Origin: Physcomitrium patens
Taxonomy: Eukaryota > Streptophyta > Bryopsida > Funariales > Funariaceae
Assembly (NCBI RefSeq): GCF_000002425.4
Contig: NC_037261.1
Location: forward strand, 2,785,426 to 2,849,425
Length of the DNA: 64,000 nt
Reading direction: 5' to 3'
The notes under the pieces are model-generated. The model saw only the letters and a program-made list of their open reading frames with translations. It made no database searches and was not told where the DNA came from. The translations under genes were made by a program, and so were the position numbers. Positions 49,331 through 62,960 of this stretch are shown piece after piece (the first letter of the stretch is position 1; each line of letters opens with the position of its first letter).

Positions 49331-50386
49331 ATGGCAGCCATGGCAGCGAGCCAAGCGCTGGGGCTCTCCACCCACTTTGCCTCGCTCTCAGTGCAGGAGC
49401 CGCGGAAGAAATTGGCGTCTATCTCATCTTCGACTTGCGGGAGCGTGCTGCGTTGCAATGCGTTGAAGGCCGGCGTGCCCATGCCGCGTAGGTCTGTGGT
49501 GGCGTTGCCCGTCGTCAGAGCTTCCACTTCCGAGGCCGCTGCCGCTGTGGTCGAGAGCCCCGAGATGGAAGAGAGGCGTGCCCTGGAGGCCTGGGTGAAG
49601 CAGCAATTGCCGGGCGGATTCGCCGCCGCGCGATTGAATGGTACCGGGAGGAGAAAGACCGCCGTTGCGCGAGTTGTGCTTGTTGAGGGCTCAGGGAAGA
49701 TTGTTATCAATAACCGCACTGCTCAGGTTTGAACTCTTCCCGTCTTTCCTTGATATCTCTTTCTGCTTCACTTGGGCTTGGGGTTTGGTGATAGACTTGC
49801 TGGCATTGTAATGTGGGTTGAATTTCCGAAATCAGGTCAAAACTCTGTGGTAGTGTTGCATAACCAGTGGGTTCATTTTTCACACCATGGTAGTCTCTGT
49901 TGGTTTTTCCATGGCAGATAGTGAGGCTTTTCTGATGCTAATATATGTGGTATTTAAAAACTAGTTAGGCTCTGAATGTTTGACTCAGCTTCCTCTTGGA
50001 AGGTTAGAACTGGACATGGGTTATCGTCTTTTGGTGTAATCATTCCGCATTGGGTTTAGAGATTGAAGCATCCATGGAATGCATTGTATGTTCCACAGGA
50101 CTACCTACAAGGCAACCCATTGTGGCTTCAGTCTGTGAAGTACCCGCTAGCCAGTCTAGGGTATGAGACCAAGTACGACATCATAGTGAGGGTTGAAGGT
50201 GGGGGCTTATCAGCTCAAGCTCAGGCCATCTTGCTGGGAGTAGCGAGAGCTTTGATTGTGGCCAACCAGGCCAACAGAGATCCGTTGAAAAAACAGGGTT
50301 TGTAGACGAGAGACTCGCGTGTTGTAGAGAGGAAGAAATACGGTCTCAGGAAGGCTCGTAAGGCACCACAGTACTCCAAGCGTTAA
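49331..50386 (+). CDS. RPS9: Plastid 30S ribosomal protein S9 (uS9c), nuclear-encoded, interrupted by an in-frame TAG
   Basis: Two exons, 49,331-49,726 and 50,099 onward, joined in phase 0. The Ser/Ala/Arg-rich first 60-65 residues look like a chloroplast transit peptide, probably ending near VVRA. The uS9 hallmark GTGRRKTAVARV lies at 104-115, followed across the junction by YLQGNPLWLQSVKYPL and GGGLSAQAQAILLGVARAL. The usual plant C-terminus GLLTRD...APQFSKR is encoded, but the second Leu position is TAG (50,303-50,305), giving 200 aa. Translation in the same frame after TAG runs TRDSRVVERKKYGLRKARKA and PQYSKR to TAA (50,384-50,386), which would give 227 positions. The lost basic tail normally reaches toward the P-site tRNA. 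The protein works in the chloroplast ribosome small subunit. The ATG at 49,331 is the first in frame. Confidence 0.88.
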
Positions 50387-51240
50387 ATCTTTCTGGAGTA
50401 TGGCCCCGTTTGTTTGCTATTTTAGAACAAGATTGGGTTGTTTTTTTGCCCCTTTTGTAATAGTTTAAAATTTTATTCCAAGATGTAATTGATGGTCATC
50501 TATCAGCTCTTTCTCTTTAATGACTTCGATGTCATGACACACAAGTCACTAGTGCTATTATGCAAAGATGTGAAAGTCTTCCCACTCTCTGTCTTATCTG
50601 CATGCAATTCACTTTTCGTTCATTTTTTTTACATGTACCTGGTGCTAGTATTGCGTGATTTGTGTAAATAATGAGAAAGTCGGTGGTGAATGTAGGTCGC
50701 AGCAGCCCATGTGCTTGGTCTGCCGCTGATTCCCTTGACTAGAAATCAGGATTGAACCAAACGTTATTGAATAATTGTTGGACCGAATAGAACCGTGCTG
50801 GACATTCTTCTCGTGATCATGAACAGCGAGTGTCAAATGGACCCCTTTTCCTTGGACTTACTGGCCGAAGCCTTGAGTTTCTTCAGTCTTTCTCTGTACT
50901 GAAACCCAATTTGTATTTCATGAAGATCATTCTGTGCCGAATAATCAGCATGTATACACAAGTGCATTGGGTCGAATCAGTCTGCACAACGATTGATGGT
51001 TTGCCCTGTGAAAATACAATGTCGATGCTGAGATTTGGTACCTGAAGTGTGAGCAAAAAAAAAATAATAATAAAATAAAATAAAATAAAATAAAAACAAA
51101 AAAAACATATCGCCTGACCTTTGATCATTTGAAATGTTTTGAGTATTCTTGTGGAACGTAAGGACCTTCTGAACCCTCTCAGTTTTGGCTGTTAAGAATC
51201 AACCTCTAGGTTGGAGATTAGGGAGAATAAAAATGGGAAA
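50387..51240 (+). other. 3' flank of the plastid S9 gene
   Basis: Moderate-GC sequence without a recognisable gene, probably 3' UTR for the first few hundred bases. It contains TAAAATAAAA-type repeats at about 51,060-51,100. Confidence 0.4.
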
Positions 51241-52028
51241 TCGATATTCATCCAAATGAAGAAAGACTTGGCAGATCTAAATAGATATATATATATATAT
51301 ATATAGATATGTGAGTGTGTATATATGTAAATATTTTTGATAGACCATGCCCAACTCATTGCTTGAGCAGTTCAAATTGAGAAGGTGCAGAATGAAAAGG
51401 ACCTAAAGTCTAAATAATCTCATTGTGTGAGTGTGCACCAACATTAGGGTTTGAAGAAGTTGGAAATTAGAAGAAATATTCATATTATATGCTAGGTGAA
51501 AATTTCCAATTTTTTTTTTTTTATGATGCAATTGAAAGTAGTTGTAAAAATAATATTATTATGGAAAATTGTTAAAGTAATGGTTATGTAACTTACTATC
51601 TTTTGCCTCTCTAATAGATGCAATTATCTTATAATGTTTCTTGTCTTCACTTGAACACAAACAAATGCAACTTGATAATATATTGGTGGAATAATGATAT
51701 TTGAATCCCTAGTAATGAATACATTATTTCAACATCAAAATTTTGTTTCTTCAATAAATTTCTTAAATTTCTTAAATTTGAAATTAATTGGTGCTTGTGA
51801 TTATAAATATAAGAAGAAGAAAACAATAACAACAAGTATCTTTTAAAACTATTGATTTATGATCATTTCTTTTTGTTTTAAAAACAATGCAAATATTACA
51901 TTTAAAAAAAAAATAATCTTAATTTTTTTTTGCCACTTGTGTTTAATAATAAATGTTTGTATTTTTTTTTATTAGGATATATAAGATACCAAAATTGTTG
52001 GCATCTAAGTCTCTTTAAAATCAAATAT

Positions 52029-52063
<35 letters not shown>

Positions 52064-53700
52064 ATAAAATAGTGAATATATAACTATTCAAATAGTGAAT
52101 ATATAACTATTCAAATAGAGAATATATATATATATATATATATTCATTATTATACTATGATGAGTTTTCTTTTATAATAGAAAATAAATGTTGGCTAGGT
52201 TCACTAATATCAAAAAAAGGTTTTTACAAATTAGCTCTTTCATCATTAGAACCTTCCAAAAAAATACACCTTATATTATAATAATGAATAGTTATCTTTA
52301 TTATTATGTGTAGAGAATCCATAAAAATTAAGAGTTTAGATTCTTTTTGTATGTTTAAAGGTAGATGTTTAAGTCTGATTTTATTTCTGCAATTTACAAA
52401 ACTTTTAGATGGCATAACACATAATGAAAAAAATAATAATGTTGTTTAAGATGTACCTTTCAAAAGTTAGAATCATAATTTTCAGTTAAAGCTGTTGTAA
52501 AATGTTTTTTTCATATACACCACCAAATAATCAAATGTATTAAAAGAAATAAAAAAAATTAATCTTATACAAGTTAGAATTGTATTTTAAGTTAGATGTA
52601 TATATTAATTTAAAAAAATTAGCTTATTATATACATATTTTTAAAATATCAAGTATAATTTAAACGCACTTTTATTCCAATTACTTGATAACTCTATTCT
52701 TTATTTTTTGGGATCACATCCTATTATTGTAGAATAATCTAATTAATCTACTTCTTAGATCAATGACTTCTTTGCTCTTCACATGGATGTACCTCTTTCT
52801 TTGGCAAAGTTTCTCCCATAACTTCCTATATAAATTAATTATGCATTTCAATAAATATTGATTGAAAATTAATTTGTTATGATTGTATACTTAATTCATA
52901 GATTTTAGAATATTTGAGGATTTATTTCTAGTATTTGGTAGAATTAAATTCTCTTCTATTGATAAAATCACTTTCTCTTTGAATATATATATATATAAAT
53001 AATATTGATTCACTTGGGGTTTTCTATCTTAGAATCTTTCTTGTTTCATGTCACCAAATAATGGCCTAAATCCTTACATTGGATTTTCACTTAATCTAAA
53101 AAAGAATCTCTATGATTTAAAAAATATATATTTTTAACATTCAAGAACAATCTTCATGGAAACATTTTTATTTTATTTTGTTTTGTTTTTATGATTACAA
53201 AATAAAAAAAGTAAATTCTATTTACTTTTTGTAAAAACCATCCCATGGTATTTAAATCAATTGTTCTATTCATTCAATTGTAGACATAAACAATAAAAGC
53301 ACCATCAATAGATCTCCCAAAAAACCAACATAATCCAACATGAAATAAAAAACACCAATCAAATAAACAAGTTACATTCTCAATGAACAAAAGATTTGAT
53401 CTTACTATAAAATTAATTCCACCTACTAATAATTTAAAATCAAAAGCAAGAAATGATATCAATCAAAACTAATATCACCTTTCTAACCTTACCCTATCAC
53501 TTAAATTAACACAATCGTCCATTTTTTTTTTCGAAATTCTATCTTGTCGTTCAAACATGCCATATTTTCAAATAGTTGCTACACTGACTAACTATCACTA
53601 ACACCCAATTTCTCAAATAATAATCCTTCCTACCGATTATAACTTTTTCTAATCTCACTCTCCTATGTTTGAGTTGGGTTCATCAACAAAACCCAAACCC
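51241..53700. other. AT-rich intergenic sequence, no gene seen
   Basis: Stops in all frames. It contains (TA)n at 51,283-51,304, 52,031-52,060 and 52,127-52,142, and 23-bp tandem units at 52,068-52,126. No recognised gene or element. Confidence 0.55.
52068..52126. repeat. 23-bp tandem repeat, about 2.5 units
   Basis: AATAGTGAATATATAACTAT plus TCA is repeated at 52,068-52,090 and 52,091-52,113, and partly again, between two (TA)n runs. The unit contains ATAGT...ACTAT and so is partly self-complementary. Confidence 0.88.
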
Positions 53701-54033
53701 ACTTAAACCCACAAAACAAAATAGAGAAATAGAGAGAGTGAGGTTATGTGTGGGCGTTGTTCCCTAAAGGCTCCGCCTCCTTCCTAAACACACACCCAAG
53801 CAGAGTTGTTGTTTTTAAGTGAATTGTTTGTTGATTGTTGATGAGAGAGTTGAAATCCCTTTCTTCCTCTTCCATGTTTGGTTGTGTCTTGTAGAGCTTT
53901 TGAGAGAGAGGCCATGGTGATACAATAGAACAGAACAGAATAGAATAGAACTGCCATTGCTTTGGAATTGGAATTGTAGCTGGGTTTTGGTAGGACGGAG
54001 GAGGAGGAGGATTCGCTTGGTGCTGCTGCGGGG
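53701..54033 (+). promoter_or_regulatory. 5' UTR and proximal promoter of MMS19
   Basis: Composition rises in GC over this stretch. A stop (TAG at 53,977) lies in frame upstream of the first ATG, which supports the start chosen at 54,034. The leader ends with GGAGGAGGAGG-type sequence. The transcription start is not determined. Confidence 0.45.
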
Positions 54034-54729
54034 ATGATGGCTCAACCAAGTACCCTTGAATCGCTCATCGAATCCTTTGTTACCACAGAAAAGTCCCCTG
54101 CTGAACAGGTGACACAATCAATCCGCTGCTGACACTACAGAAAACAAAGAAAAAAAGAAAAAAAAAGAAAGGAAAAGAAAAAAACATGTTTTTGGTTGTG
54201 GTTCATTTGTGGGATTTGTCTCAAGGTGTGAAGAATTTTACGTTTTGTTGCATCCGAATCGGACAAGTTGTTGCTGAGTACCAAACTGTGATGCTCAGGT
54301 GGTAGTGAGTGTCACTTGTGCTGATTTTCTTCATGTGAAGTGCTGCCTCGGGGGGCGGGTGTTTGTTATCAGGAATTTTTTGACCTAAGGTTTGAATTTG
54401 GGCTGATTTTGTGTTTGCGGCGTCTTTGCATTGGATCGCCAAGTGTAGGAAGCGGAGAGCAATTTTCTGGTGCAATTCTAAGGGAATTGCTGTAGTAGTA
54501 TTGGAATGTGTATGTGAGGGTTTCTGGTGCCCCTGAGTAGTCCGATCCAATCAATGACGCTTTCTTCCACATTCATTGAGGGCTCGGGTTTTGGAGAGTG
54601 GAGAGGGTTTTAGTTGCTGTGGAGCTAACGTGTGTGATTTCGCAGGCTAGGGCCCAGGCTTCTAGTGCAAAAGCAATCTCTAAGAGGATTTTACATGGAG
54701 AACTTACAATACAGAGCTTGGTGCGTCTG

Positions 54730-54766
<37 letters not shown>

Positions 54767-54767
54767 C

Positions 54768-54799
<32 letters not shown>

Positions 54800-57700
54800 T
54801 GTTCTTTTTGTCAACACCTCCACAAGTTTCTTGAACCCTTGAATCTAGGGGTTTAGGTTCCTATTTTCTCATCTCATGACGATCAGGATTTAGAGGTTTT
54901 ATGCTGGGTTTTCCTGTAGAACACAAAAGCTCGTGCATTGTACGTGCATTACAGTTCACTTTAGGTGCCGAGCATCATATGACATCTACCAGCTTGCAAT
55001 GGATTGGACCTTTGTGCCCTTGTAAGTGGAGATTTCCATCTCTTTTACCTAGGAACTCCTAGATTTCTGCAAGTGTAAGTCGCTATTCATTTGGAAGCAA
55101 ATGTAGCCTGAAGGAGTATTTATTCAATTGTAGGTTCTCACACTTGGAGCATATTTGACTACAACTGACAACATAGTCAGACATCGAGGTATGCACCTAT
55201 CGCTTTGTTCTTTATTTGTGAAATGATTTCAGAGGAGGATTCTTAGCAAGAGCAAAAACGAAGTTTTTGTATTGCGTTAGACTGTTTTTTTAGCTTGTAG
55301 ATGACATCGCCCACAGTTAAATGACAACTTATTCGACCACCTTTGTCTTGGATGACGGTTACAAGCTCTACACTCGACCAATCTCTACCTTTTCAAGGTG
55401 TTTTACTAAGTCGTATGTCGAATATGTTAGCGGTATTAGATACCAAGAAGACTCTTTGTTCTTTTTTTTTTTGCTTTTATACTTGGGACAATGAAGGGCT
55501 TGAGAACTAGTTGCCTTGGTTTGATTGCAGGTACTTTGCTTCTTTCAGACATTCTTGCTGATCTATCAGGAAAGCGACTTGAGGACACAGCCATAAAAAG
55601 TCTAACCAACTTCTACAGTGCAAGACTTGTAAGCGCTGATCCCTTCTGCTAGGCATGCTTTTGCTTTAGGAAGTTCATTATTTTGGTGGGTTTGTCATGA
55701 TTCTGCTACTTCTTCCGCACTAGTAAGCGCTAATTCTTCTTTCACAAATCTGTTCTTACTACTCGTGGAATTAGCACATCTTATCATTCACCATTTCTGC
55801 TCAGGGTGACTGGCATTGTTTGCAAGGTGCGGTCCTTGGTTCTCTTAGTCTGCTGAGAAGGAGATCAAATGCGGGAACCGTGGAGGTAGAGGATGCAAGG
55901 GAGGTGGCTAAATCTGCTCTAACGAATCTTCACGTGCAGGCTCTAGCTCGAAAGGACCGCATGGTAAATCTTAGCTTCTGCAATGTTGCTGCAAATGAAG
56001 CCTCTTAATGAGCTTTTTCAGTCATTTCAAAGTCAACTCTGATACCGATGTAGGCTTTGTGAATACTAGGAGTTTCTGAATTCTTTTTATTGGTTTTCCT
56101 AGAATATGTTACGTATCTTTTGTTCATCATGTCGTTTTGCTTATAATCTAGACATTAGGTGTTGAGCTAGTTATCAGGAGATACAGACATTTCTTCAAAT
56201 TCTTAACTTAATGGCTGCATATTCAAATTTTAATTGGACTGACTATTTTCTGTCTGAATTTAGCTCTGTTTGGAGCTATTTGAATGTCTATTGGAGAAGC
56301 ATGCAGGTGCAGTTACCCCACTGGTACGGTTTGCTATTTTAACTAGTATGACCTCTCCTTTCTGAATTTACCTTTAATTTTTTAAGATCTTTGGGTTCAA
56401 TTAAGTCCTCTGGATTTGGCAACAGCTTTCACTTTGAGTTTTGGACGCCTATATGCAACTTCATACGCTTTATTATACCTGGGATACAGAAAGACGATCT
56501 CGTGTTTGGTGTTGTTGCGGCTGTTGAAGAAGAGAAAGACCCGAGATGTTTATTATTAGCTTTCCGGATCACACGACTGCTGGCTAAACTTTACCCAGAT
56601 CCCGAGGGGCCAGTCGCTTCTTGTGCAGAAGAGCTTTTTGATGTTGTCAGCCGATACTTTCCCATTTCTTTCAATCCCGTAAGCATCTTTATAAGTTAAC
56701 TTTACTTTAATACTCACGCGTTCACGTCCTGTAGTGAGCACACCAAGCAGATCTATAGTTGAGTCGGTCGATTACCAAAGATTTTACTGGCAGTTGCAAT
56801 GTTGATCAGACTAAGACATCTTTTAATTGATAGCTTGTGATCATGTTTTTGTTTTGTTTTTGTTTTGTTTGTTTGTTATTGTTGTTGTTGGTGCCACTGA
56901 CTCTGCCATCCTATGATGCATCTTCGATTACAGCGACCAGATTCTCCGGATGACATCACAAGAGAGGATCTGGCAAATTCGCTCAAGGTACATATTTTCT
57001 ATGTTTTCGTGTTTAGTCGTATAGAAGTCTTAGTAATAAGACTCATGATCTGCCCTTTACTATGGCACTCGATTCCCGAAGTAGATAAAAAGCTAATCGT
57101 TCCTGTGCCGCATATTCACACGAACTTTTTGTCAATGTTGGACATTTAATGTTGTGTTTTTATTCGTATTTCTGTCCTAATGCGTCTTATAGTAAGCTAT
57201 TATTTGCACTTCGTTTCAATTTCATAACACAATTAAAATTTCAGTTTTTGATGGCTCCTTATTTAAAGTTTCTCAAAGATAAATCTTACTTCACATTGTG
57301 AACTGACAGTCTAAGTCAATTTCAATGGCGGAAAACAGAGGCATATCTGCTATTTTGAATTTGTTGGTTCAAATCATGTTCTTTGACTTTACGGCTTCTA
57401 AGAGGTAATGTTTGCGTGATTGATGAGTAGGCGACCTTTGCTTGTACGCCAATTTTCGCTCCATATTGCATCCCCCTGCTCCTAGAAAAGCTTTCGTCTA
57501 GCCTCCGAAGGGCAAAGGTAGGTGCACGCTGATCCTCGTATAAGCATGTAGACATGCATTGGGTTTCTGTATAATTGGTCCTGTCTGTTTTTAATTGGCT
57601 GTTTTATTATCTCAGTGAATGGTTTTCTATTCATTTATCTGGCTTTCTTCCTTTTTGTAGCTGGACGCTCTTAATTACCTTGGTCACTGTGGACTCGCAT

Positions 57701-60700
57701 ACGGAGCCAAAGCTTTGAAAGAATATACTGTTGCTGTTTGGGATGCTTTGAAAGCAGAACTTCTTCCGCCATCGATGCCATCAGAAGAACCTCAAGATGT
57801 GGAGATTGTTAAAGAAGCTTTAAGTTGCTTAAGAAGTTGGGTGTTGGCTTCCCAAATTGAAAATGATTCCTCCCTTCTTTCCATGAGAGATTCTGGAATT
57901 ATGAAGGCAGGAGATTTCTTGCAGTTGATTCTACAAGACGGGCTTGTGGAGGACCTCGTTACATGTTTGAAGAATGACACTGTGAGTCGAGGACACACAC
58001 AGTCTCTCATGAAGGATCGTGCTATACAGCAAGCTGAAGGAGCTGGTCACATTCTTGCAGAATCAGCTCAAGCTTCCCCATCTTCATGTTTTGTAGTCTG
58101 CAGGCAAGTGCTTAATCGTCTCATGACTGCTACTGGATTGTCCATAGTGTCCAATGCGACTCCTGAAATAGTTGCTGCTGCTGCATCAGAAGCACAAGCG
58201 GGTACAAATCCAAATCTGGATAATTTCAAGAGTGTTATTGGATTGGGAGTCGTGCTTCAAATAGTCATTGCTGCTAGAAACTTGGCGGAAAAGTGTTTTC
58301 AGGAGCGTGGTCAGTCATTAGCAATGACTCCAAAAGAGTGGCTGGACCCACTACAAGAGCAAGCTGAAAATCTCTTAACTGCATTTCATAAAGCCATTAC
58401 CGACGAACTATCAAGAGACTCAGCAGTGCTTGGAGGTAGAATTTTGTCAGTAGCTGTTTTCTTGTATCTCCGAGACCTGCTGAAAGCTATTTGCTGATGT
58501 TTGTCAGTTCTGACTATCTATCTACTCTTACTTGACAAGTGCAGAAATTCCTCTAACGAATGATCACAATGTACATGTTGGCAAAAATGCTGGTTGTATT
58601 AAGACCTAAAACCAAATGCATTGAATTTGTGCAGTTTCGGGATTGCAAGCTCTGGCGTCGTTCCCTGCGTCTCTTTCTCCAGTGTCTAGTGACCAGTTGA
58701 GAAGGATCCTGTTGATCTTCAAAGATCTTTTGATTGGCGACATCAATCAAGAATTGTTGGATATTGTTCTTATAGCTTTAGAGAATATCAATAACGTGGA
58801 GGAGCGGTCAGGAGCAGTGGATGAAGGGAATGTTGGAGTATTGACGGTTGTTGTTCCAGACTTGTTGGGAGCAGTTCGAGAAGCCAAGTCAGGTACTGAA
58901 GTGGGAAAACCACTCAGGGTACTTGCAAAAATCTGTGGGTCAAGATCAGGCGCTCGTCCATTGGTGATTAAGAACCTCACTGAAAGTATCCATCTCGGCA
59001 TCTCGCGGGCTAATGTAAGGATCTTGATTACTATGTTATGTTGGAGTTGAAATGCTGATGTTTTAACTTTGATTGGTGTAGGTGACTTCATAATGATCAT
59101 TATTTTGTGGTTCATTGAATTAGGTGAGGGAAGATGTAGACGACGTTTCCACCAAGCTGGTGGGTGTCTTGCGATGCATTTCAGAAGATATACTTCCTTG
59201 GTGAGTCGTTTCTGCTATTTATTCTAGTACTTCGTGTCACTTGGAACAACATATTTTCTAAACATTTGTTGCACTTACTATGTTTCAAGAAGTTGTTGGA
59301 CAGTGCAGGCGTTACTGTACCTGTCTCTCGTGCTGTAGGTGTAACATATGAATCCCTACAAGTTAGGCTTAGGATGGGTTATGGATGACTTGAGGGCCTC
59401 GAAATCATGCAGTCTAATCCTTGAAACTTTATTGGTCAGGTGCGATGATTTAAGCGCAAATCAGTCTGTTATGACGGAACTAACCACGGAGATTTGGGCA
59501 GTCGTATCTACCCAAGCCTTTAGGTGTAATCAAAGTGTAAGGCAATTGACCTCTTTTCATGGTATTGGTACAGAGTCACAAGTATTTTTGACATCATTTA
59601 GAAGTGTCCACTAGTCTGAGCTAATAGATGTAACTTTTTAGGGAACACATGCTGCTGGTGTAGTGAGTTTTTCCGTTTTAGTACAGTTTGTTTACTTTTT
59701 ATATTGTGATGTTCGTGCGCAGGTCCTAGAATGGAGTTCGAAAGTTATGCGTGTAGCAGTTGTGAAGTTTGATGCTTCAGCACAAAGTAGAATTCTTCAA
59801 CATGGAGCACAGCTTTTATTTGACACGACTCGACATCATGAAGAGGAAATGGATTGGACCATTGCTCTAGTTGCTTCAGTAATCGTTTCAGTAAGGGCTA
59901 CTGCAGTAGTTCCTAACAAGCAGTCACTTTTAACTATGATGATGCGTGCTGCCCAATCTGACAAGGCTTTCCTTATCACTGAGACAGCTGCTCAGGCCGT
60001 AGCATCGATGTTAAACAAGTGGGCTGTATCTACAGATGAGGTCCGACATCTATACTTAACGGCTTCTCTTTCATCAAGTAAATGAATCCAGTAGGATACT
60101 CACCTTGAGATTTGCAATAGTATTGTACTTGTGAATCCACCTCAAGTGACTAATGCCTCTTGTTCTAAATCTTTTGGACTTTGTCCTGATCTTAGGATGG
60201 TGGTTTTACCCTGGAGAAAGCTGTCCATATGGTATTGGATGAGGACTTTTTATCTCAGATTGTACCCAAGTCCAGACTGGAGAGTTCGGCAGAAATTGAT
60301 AAAGGGAAAGATTTTCCTTGTAAATCTGTCCGCCAAAAGGTTTCAGGAGTCCGTGCAGCTGCATGGATTGGAAAAGGTTTAGCCATGAGAGGTCATAGTG
60401 GAGTTTCTGTTGTGGCTTCTGTGCTACTGAAGCTATTGTTGTCAGGAACCTCCGAGGTTTGTCACTGCAGCACAATTCCTCACAAATTTGATTCCATCAT
60501 ACCATCAAAACCAATAACAAAACTTTGTCATCAAATTTTTCAAAGTTATATATGGGTTATAGAGCCACCTGATAGAATCCATATATGGGTCGAGTCTTTG
60601 CTTATGCCAAACATTTACTCACGCACATGACGGTATGTGGCAGGAAGGAGAAGAATCCAGCTTAGCGACGGCTGCAGCTGAGGGTCTTGGGATTATCTTA

Positions 60701-62464
60701 AAAGAATCAGATGTTTGCTTAAATAAAACACATCATGCTGTCGTTCGGCCATTGTTCAAGCAGCGTTTCTTTAGCAGCATGTTATTACCGCTTTTAGAGG
60801 CTGTGCGTTCATCGAGTGAAACCCAAACAAAGTAATACATTTGGCTTAAGAAATATTGTGTTGCATGACGTTGGCCGTTTCTTAGCATATTCTTATACTT
60901 TTATTCAAGGGATACTTGGAAAATGTATGGATGTTTCGTTGCGTATTTTTGCACTACCACGATCCTTAAGCAGTCGTATCAGAACGTTCAATTTTGCAAT
61001 TTTCTCTAATATGATTAGCTGCTGTGGATGCAGGTTGTGGCTGTATAGAGGGATAGGGCACCTAATATCTGGCACTCCTCATGTTGCATTGCTGGCTGAC
61101 GGAGCAAAGGTTAGTGTACATACAGGAAGAGTTGAATGGAAGTGCAGTCTGCGTCGAGTTTTATGTCCATTGGATTGTGTTTCAGCATTTATTCCAAACA
61201 GGGGCGGTTTGTAAATCTCTTCCTTGAATGTATAAAGTATTATTCTGTTCAGTGAATTACAATTGTTATTTGGTAGTGCAGGTTTTTCCTGTTATTTTGG
61301 GAACTCTTTCATTCTTGTGCTCAGATCGAAGCGACTCGGATATCTTACTTTCTACTTTGCTGGCACTCTCTTCATTTCTTGTAGACGAAAATCAAGGTGG
61401 GATTTTGACTTGCGAGTGTTTTCCCGGTATACTTTTATTTCATTTCTGATAGCTGGCTTTAGCAGTAGTTTAGCATAAGGTCAAATCCTCATAGGTTTAT
61501 TTGTTCAACTATGACATCTGACTTATGACATGCTGTCCAACTATTATTTATTCAGGGAGACCAGTAGTGGGGGAGCATGTATCCAGCATTGTGAAGCGAT
61601 TGCTAATCTTGATTCAGTACCAGCACTCGGTTGTAAGTTCTTAAAGACTTAATGCATATGCCTAGTATCCATTGTCTTCATTTGTTTCCTTTGTTAGTTA
61701 TGTTCATCAGACTTAGTTAAATGCATGATGTGTACTTGGGCCCTATAATGAAATTAGAAATCATCACGTTGGTGTGAGATTGTCCTCTCGTTTCGCATAA
61801 TCCATGTGTGAATTTGTTGCGCAGATTGTTCGAGAAACAGCTCTTCAATGCTTGGGAGCTGTAGTTGGTCTGCCTTATAATCGAGTGTACCCCTTGCGGA
61901 GAGAGGTTAGTAGAAAATTATTCTCCAGATGTTCCACGTAGAGTAATCACAATGAAATATGCCTATTTTCATGTTTCTTCTCTCATATGTACTCCACCTA
62001 AACAGTTTTCGGGAAGGGATATGCAATCTGTTTCATCGGGACGGATAGACAACGTAGCTCACTATATTGTAATCGACCAATGAGCAATGTTCATTTTTCA
62101 TGTTCTTATTTTTATTTATAAAATTTGTAGGTACTCAAAGCGTTGTCAGCTGCTTTGGATGATAAAAAGCGAGTTGTTCGCAAGGAAGCTGTGCGATGCC
62201 GCCAAGCCTGGTGCGCATCTTGTCCCTACTACTAAAAACTGCGAAGTAATTGCATCCATTTAGTTTGTTCTAATCCTTATTTTGAAGATCTAAAATCTAT
62301 ATGAGGTTCCCAAGTATTACATTGTTTCCAGACAGAAGAGCTTCGCGGAATTTATTGAAGCAACTAACATTACATTGTATGAAAGGGTTGCAGTCAAGGG
62401 GTTATGCTGACTGGCTGTTGTGTTCCTAATTCGCAGGACTATGATTTCGACCAAGAAAACATAG
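54034..62464 (+). CDS. MMS19: MMS19 nucleotide excision repair / cytosolic Fe-S assembly protein homologue
   Basis: Modelled with 22 exons: 54034-54108, 54646-54720, 55134-55188, 55531-55628, 55805-55963, 56264-56323, 56490-56678, 56934-56987, 57431-57517, 57661-58435, 58635-59014, 59124-59200, about 59395-59536, 59723-60040, 60196-60456, 60644-60831, 61034-61109, 61282-61396, 61556-61632, 61825-61905, 62131-62210, 62437-62464. Total is 1,149 aa, near the usual plant length of about 1,130. The protein is a HEAT-repeat solenoid that hands Fe-S clusters to DNA-repair and replication enzymes as part of the CIA targeting complex. Family features: YLTTTDNIVRHRG and PLLLEKLSSSL near the N-terminus, AAAWIGKGLAMRGH, HAVVRPLFKQRF, and a C-terminal ETALQCLGAVVGLPYNRVYP followed by RREVLKALSAALDDKKRVVR. 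ATG at 54,034 is directly followed by a second ATG; either may serve. Weakest points: the exon near 59,395 and the last tiny exon; intron retention at 62,211 would give a slightly different tail. Confidence 0.9.
54735..54795 (+). repeat. (CT)n followed by (TA)n in MMS19 intron 2
   Basis: About 15 CT units, then a short ACC spacer, then about 13 TA units, starting only 14 bases after the splice donor. Confidence 0.93.
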
Positions 62465-62960
62465 ACCAAGTCTGGGTTTCACCTGTCAAGAGCTTCCAGC
62501 AGCTTGGACGTCTGCAAGACAATTTCTGCGTTTTGAAAAAAGTTGTTCTTAACTGTAAGAGAGGATATGTTCTTTCAGGACTTACTGGATGAACTAACTT
62601 CCTCAGACTCACTGTACAGAATACAGCAGCAACTCTATATGCAACGACTTCCTCTCGCTAGTTTGTAAGCTGGTAGGAGCACTTTGAGCTCTCTTATGGA
62701 TGTAACGACCCAGAGCTTGACAGGTTGATGTACATTAACGAAGCCTTGAAGTTTCAGGAGCTGAATGAAACTCATTGCTCTTTTACAAAACCGTCCCAGA
62801 ATGACGAGTTTCACCAGGCATGCAGAAAAAACCAGAGTTGTGGTTCATCAATACCAGAAAAAACCCATTTTTTTAGTTGCCAAGGTATAATCGTTGCATT
62901 TTGAGAGCATTTGTGACCATCAATTTCAATTTATGGTCCTTGCATCATCCTTCACCACAC
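62465..62960 (+). other. MMS19 3' UTR and flank
   Basis: Moderate-GC sequence downstream of the MMS19 stop, with no further coding feature recognised. Confidence 0.45.
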
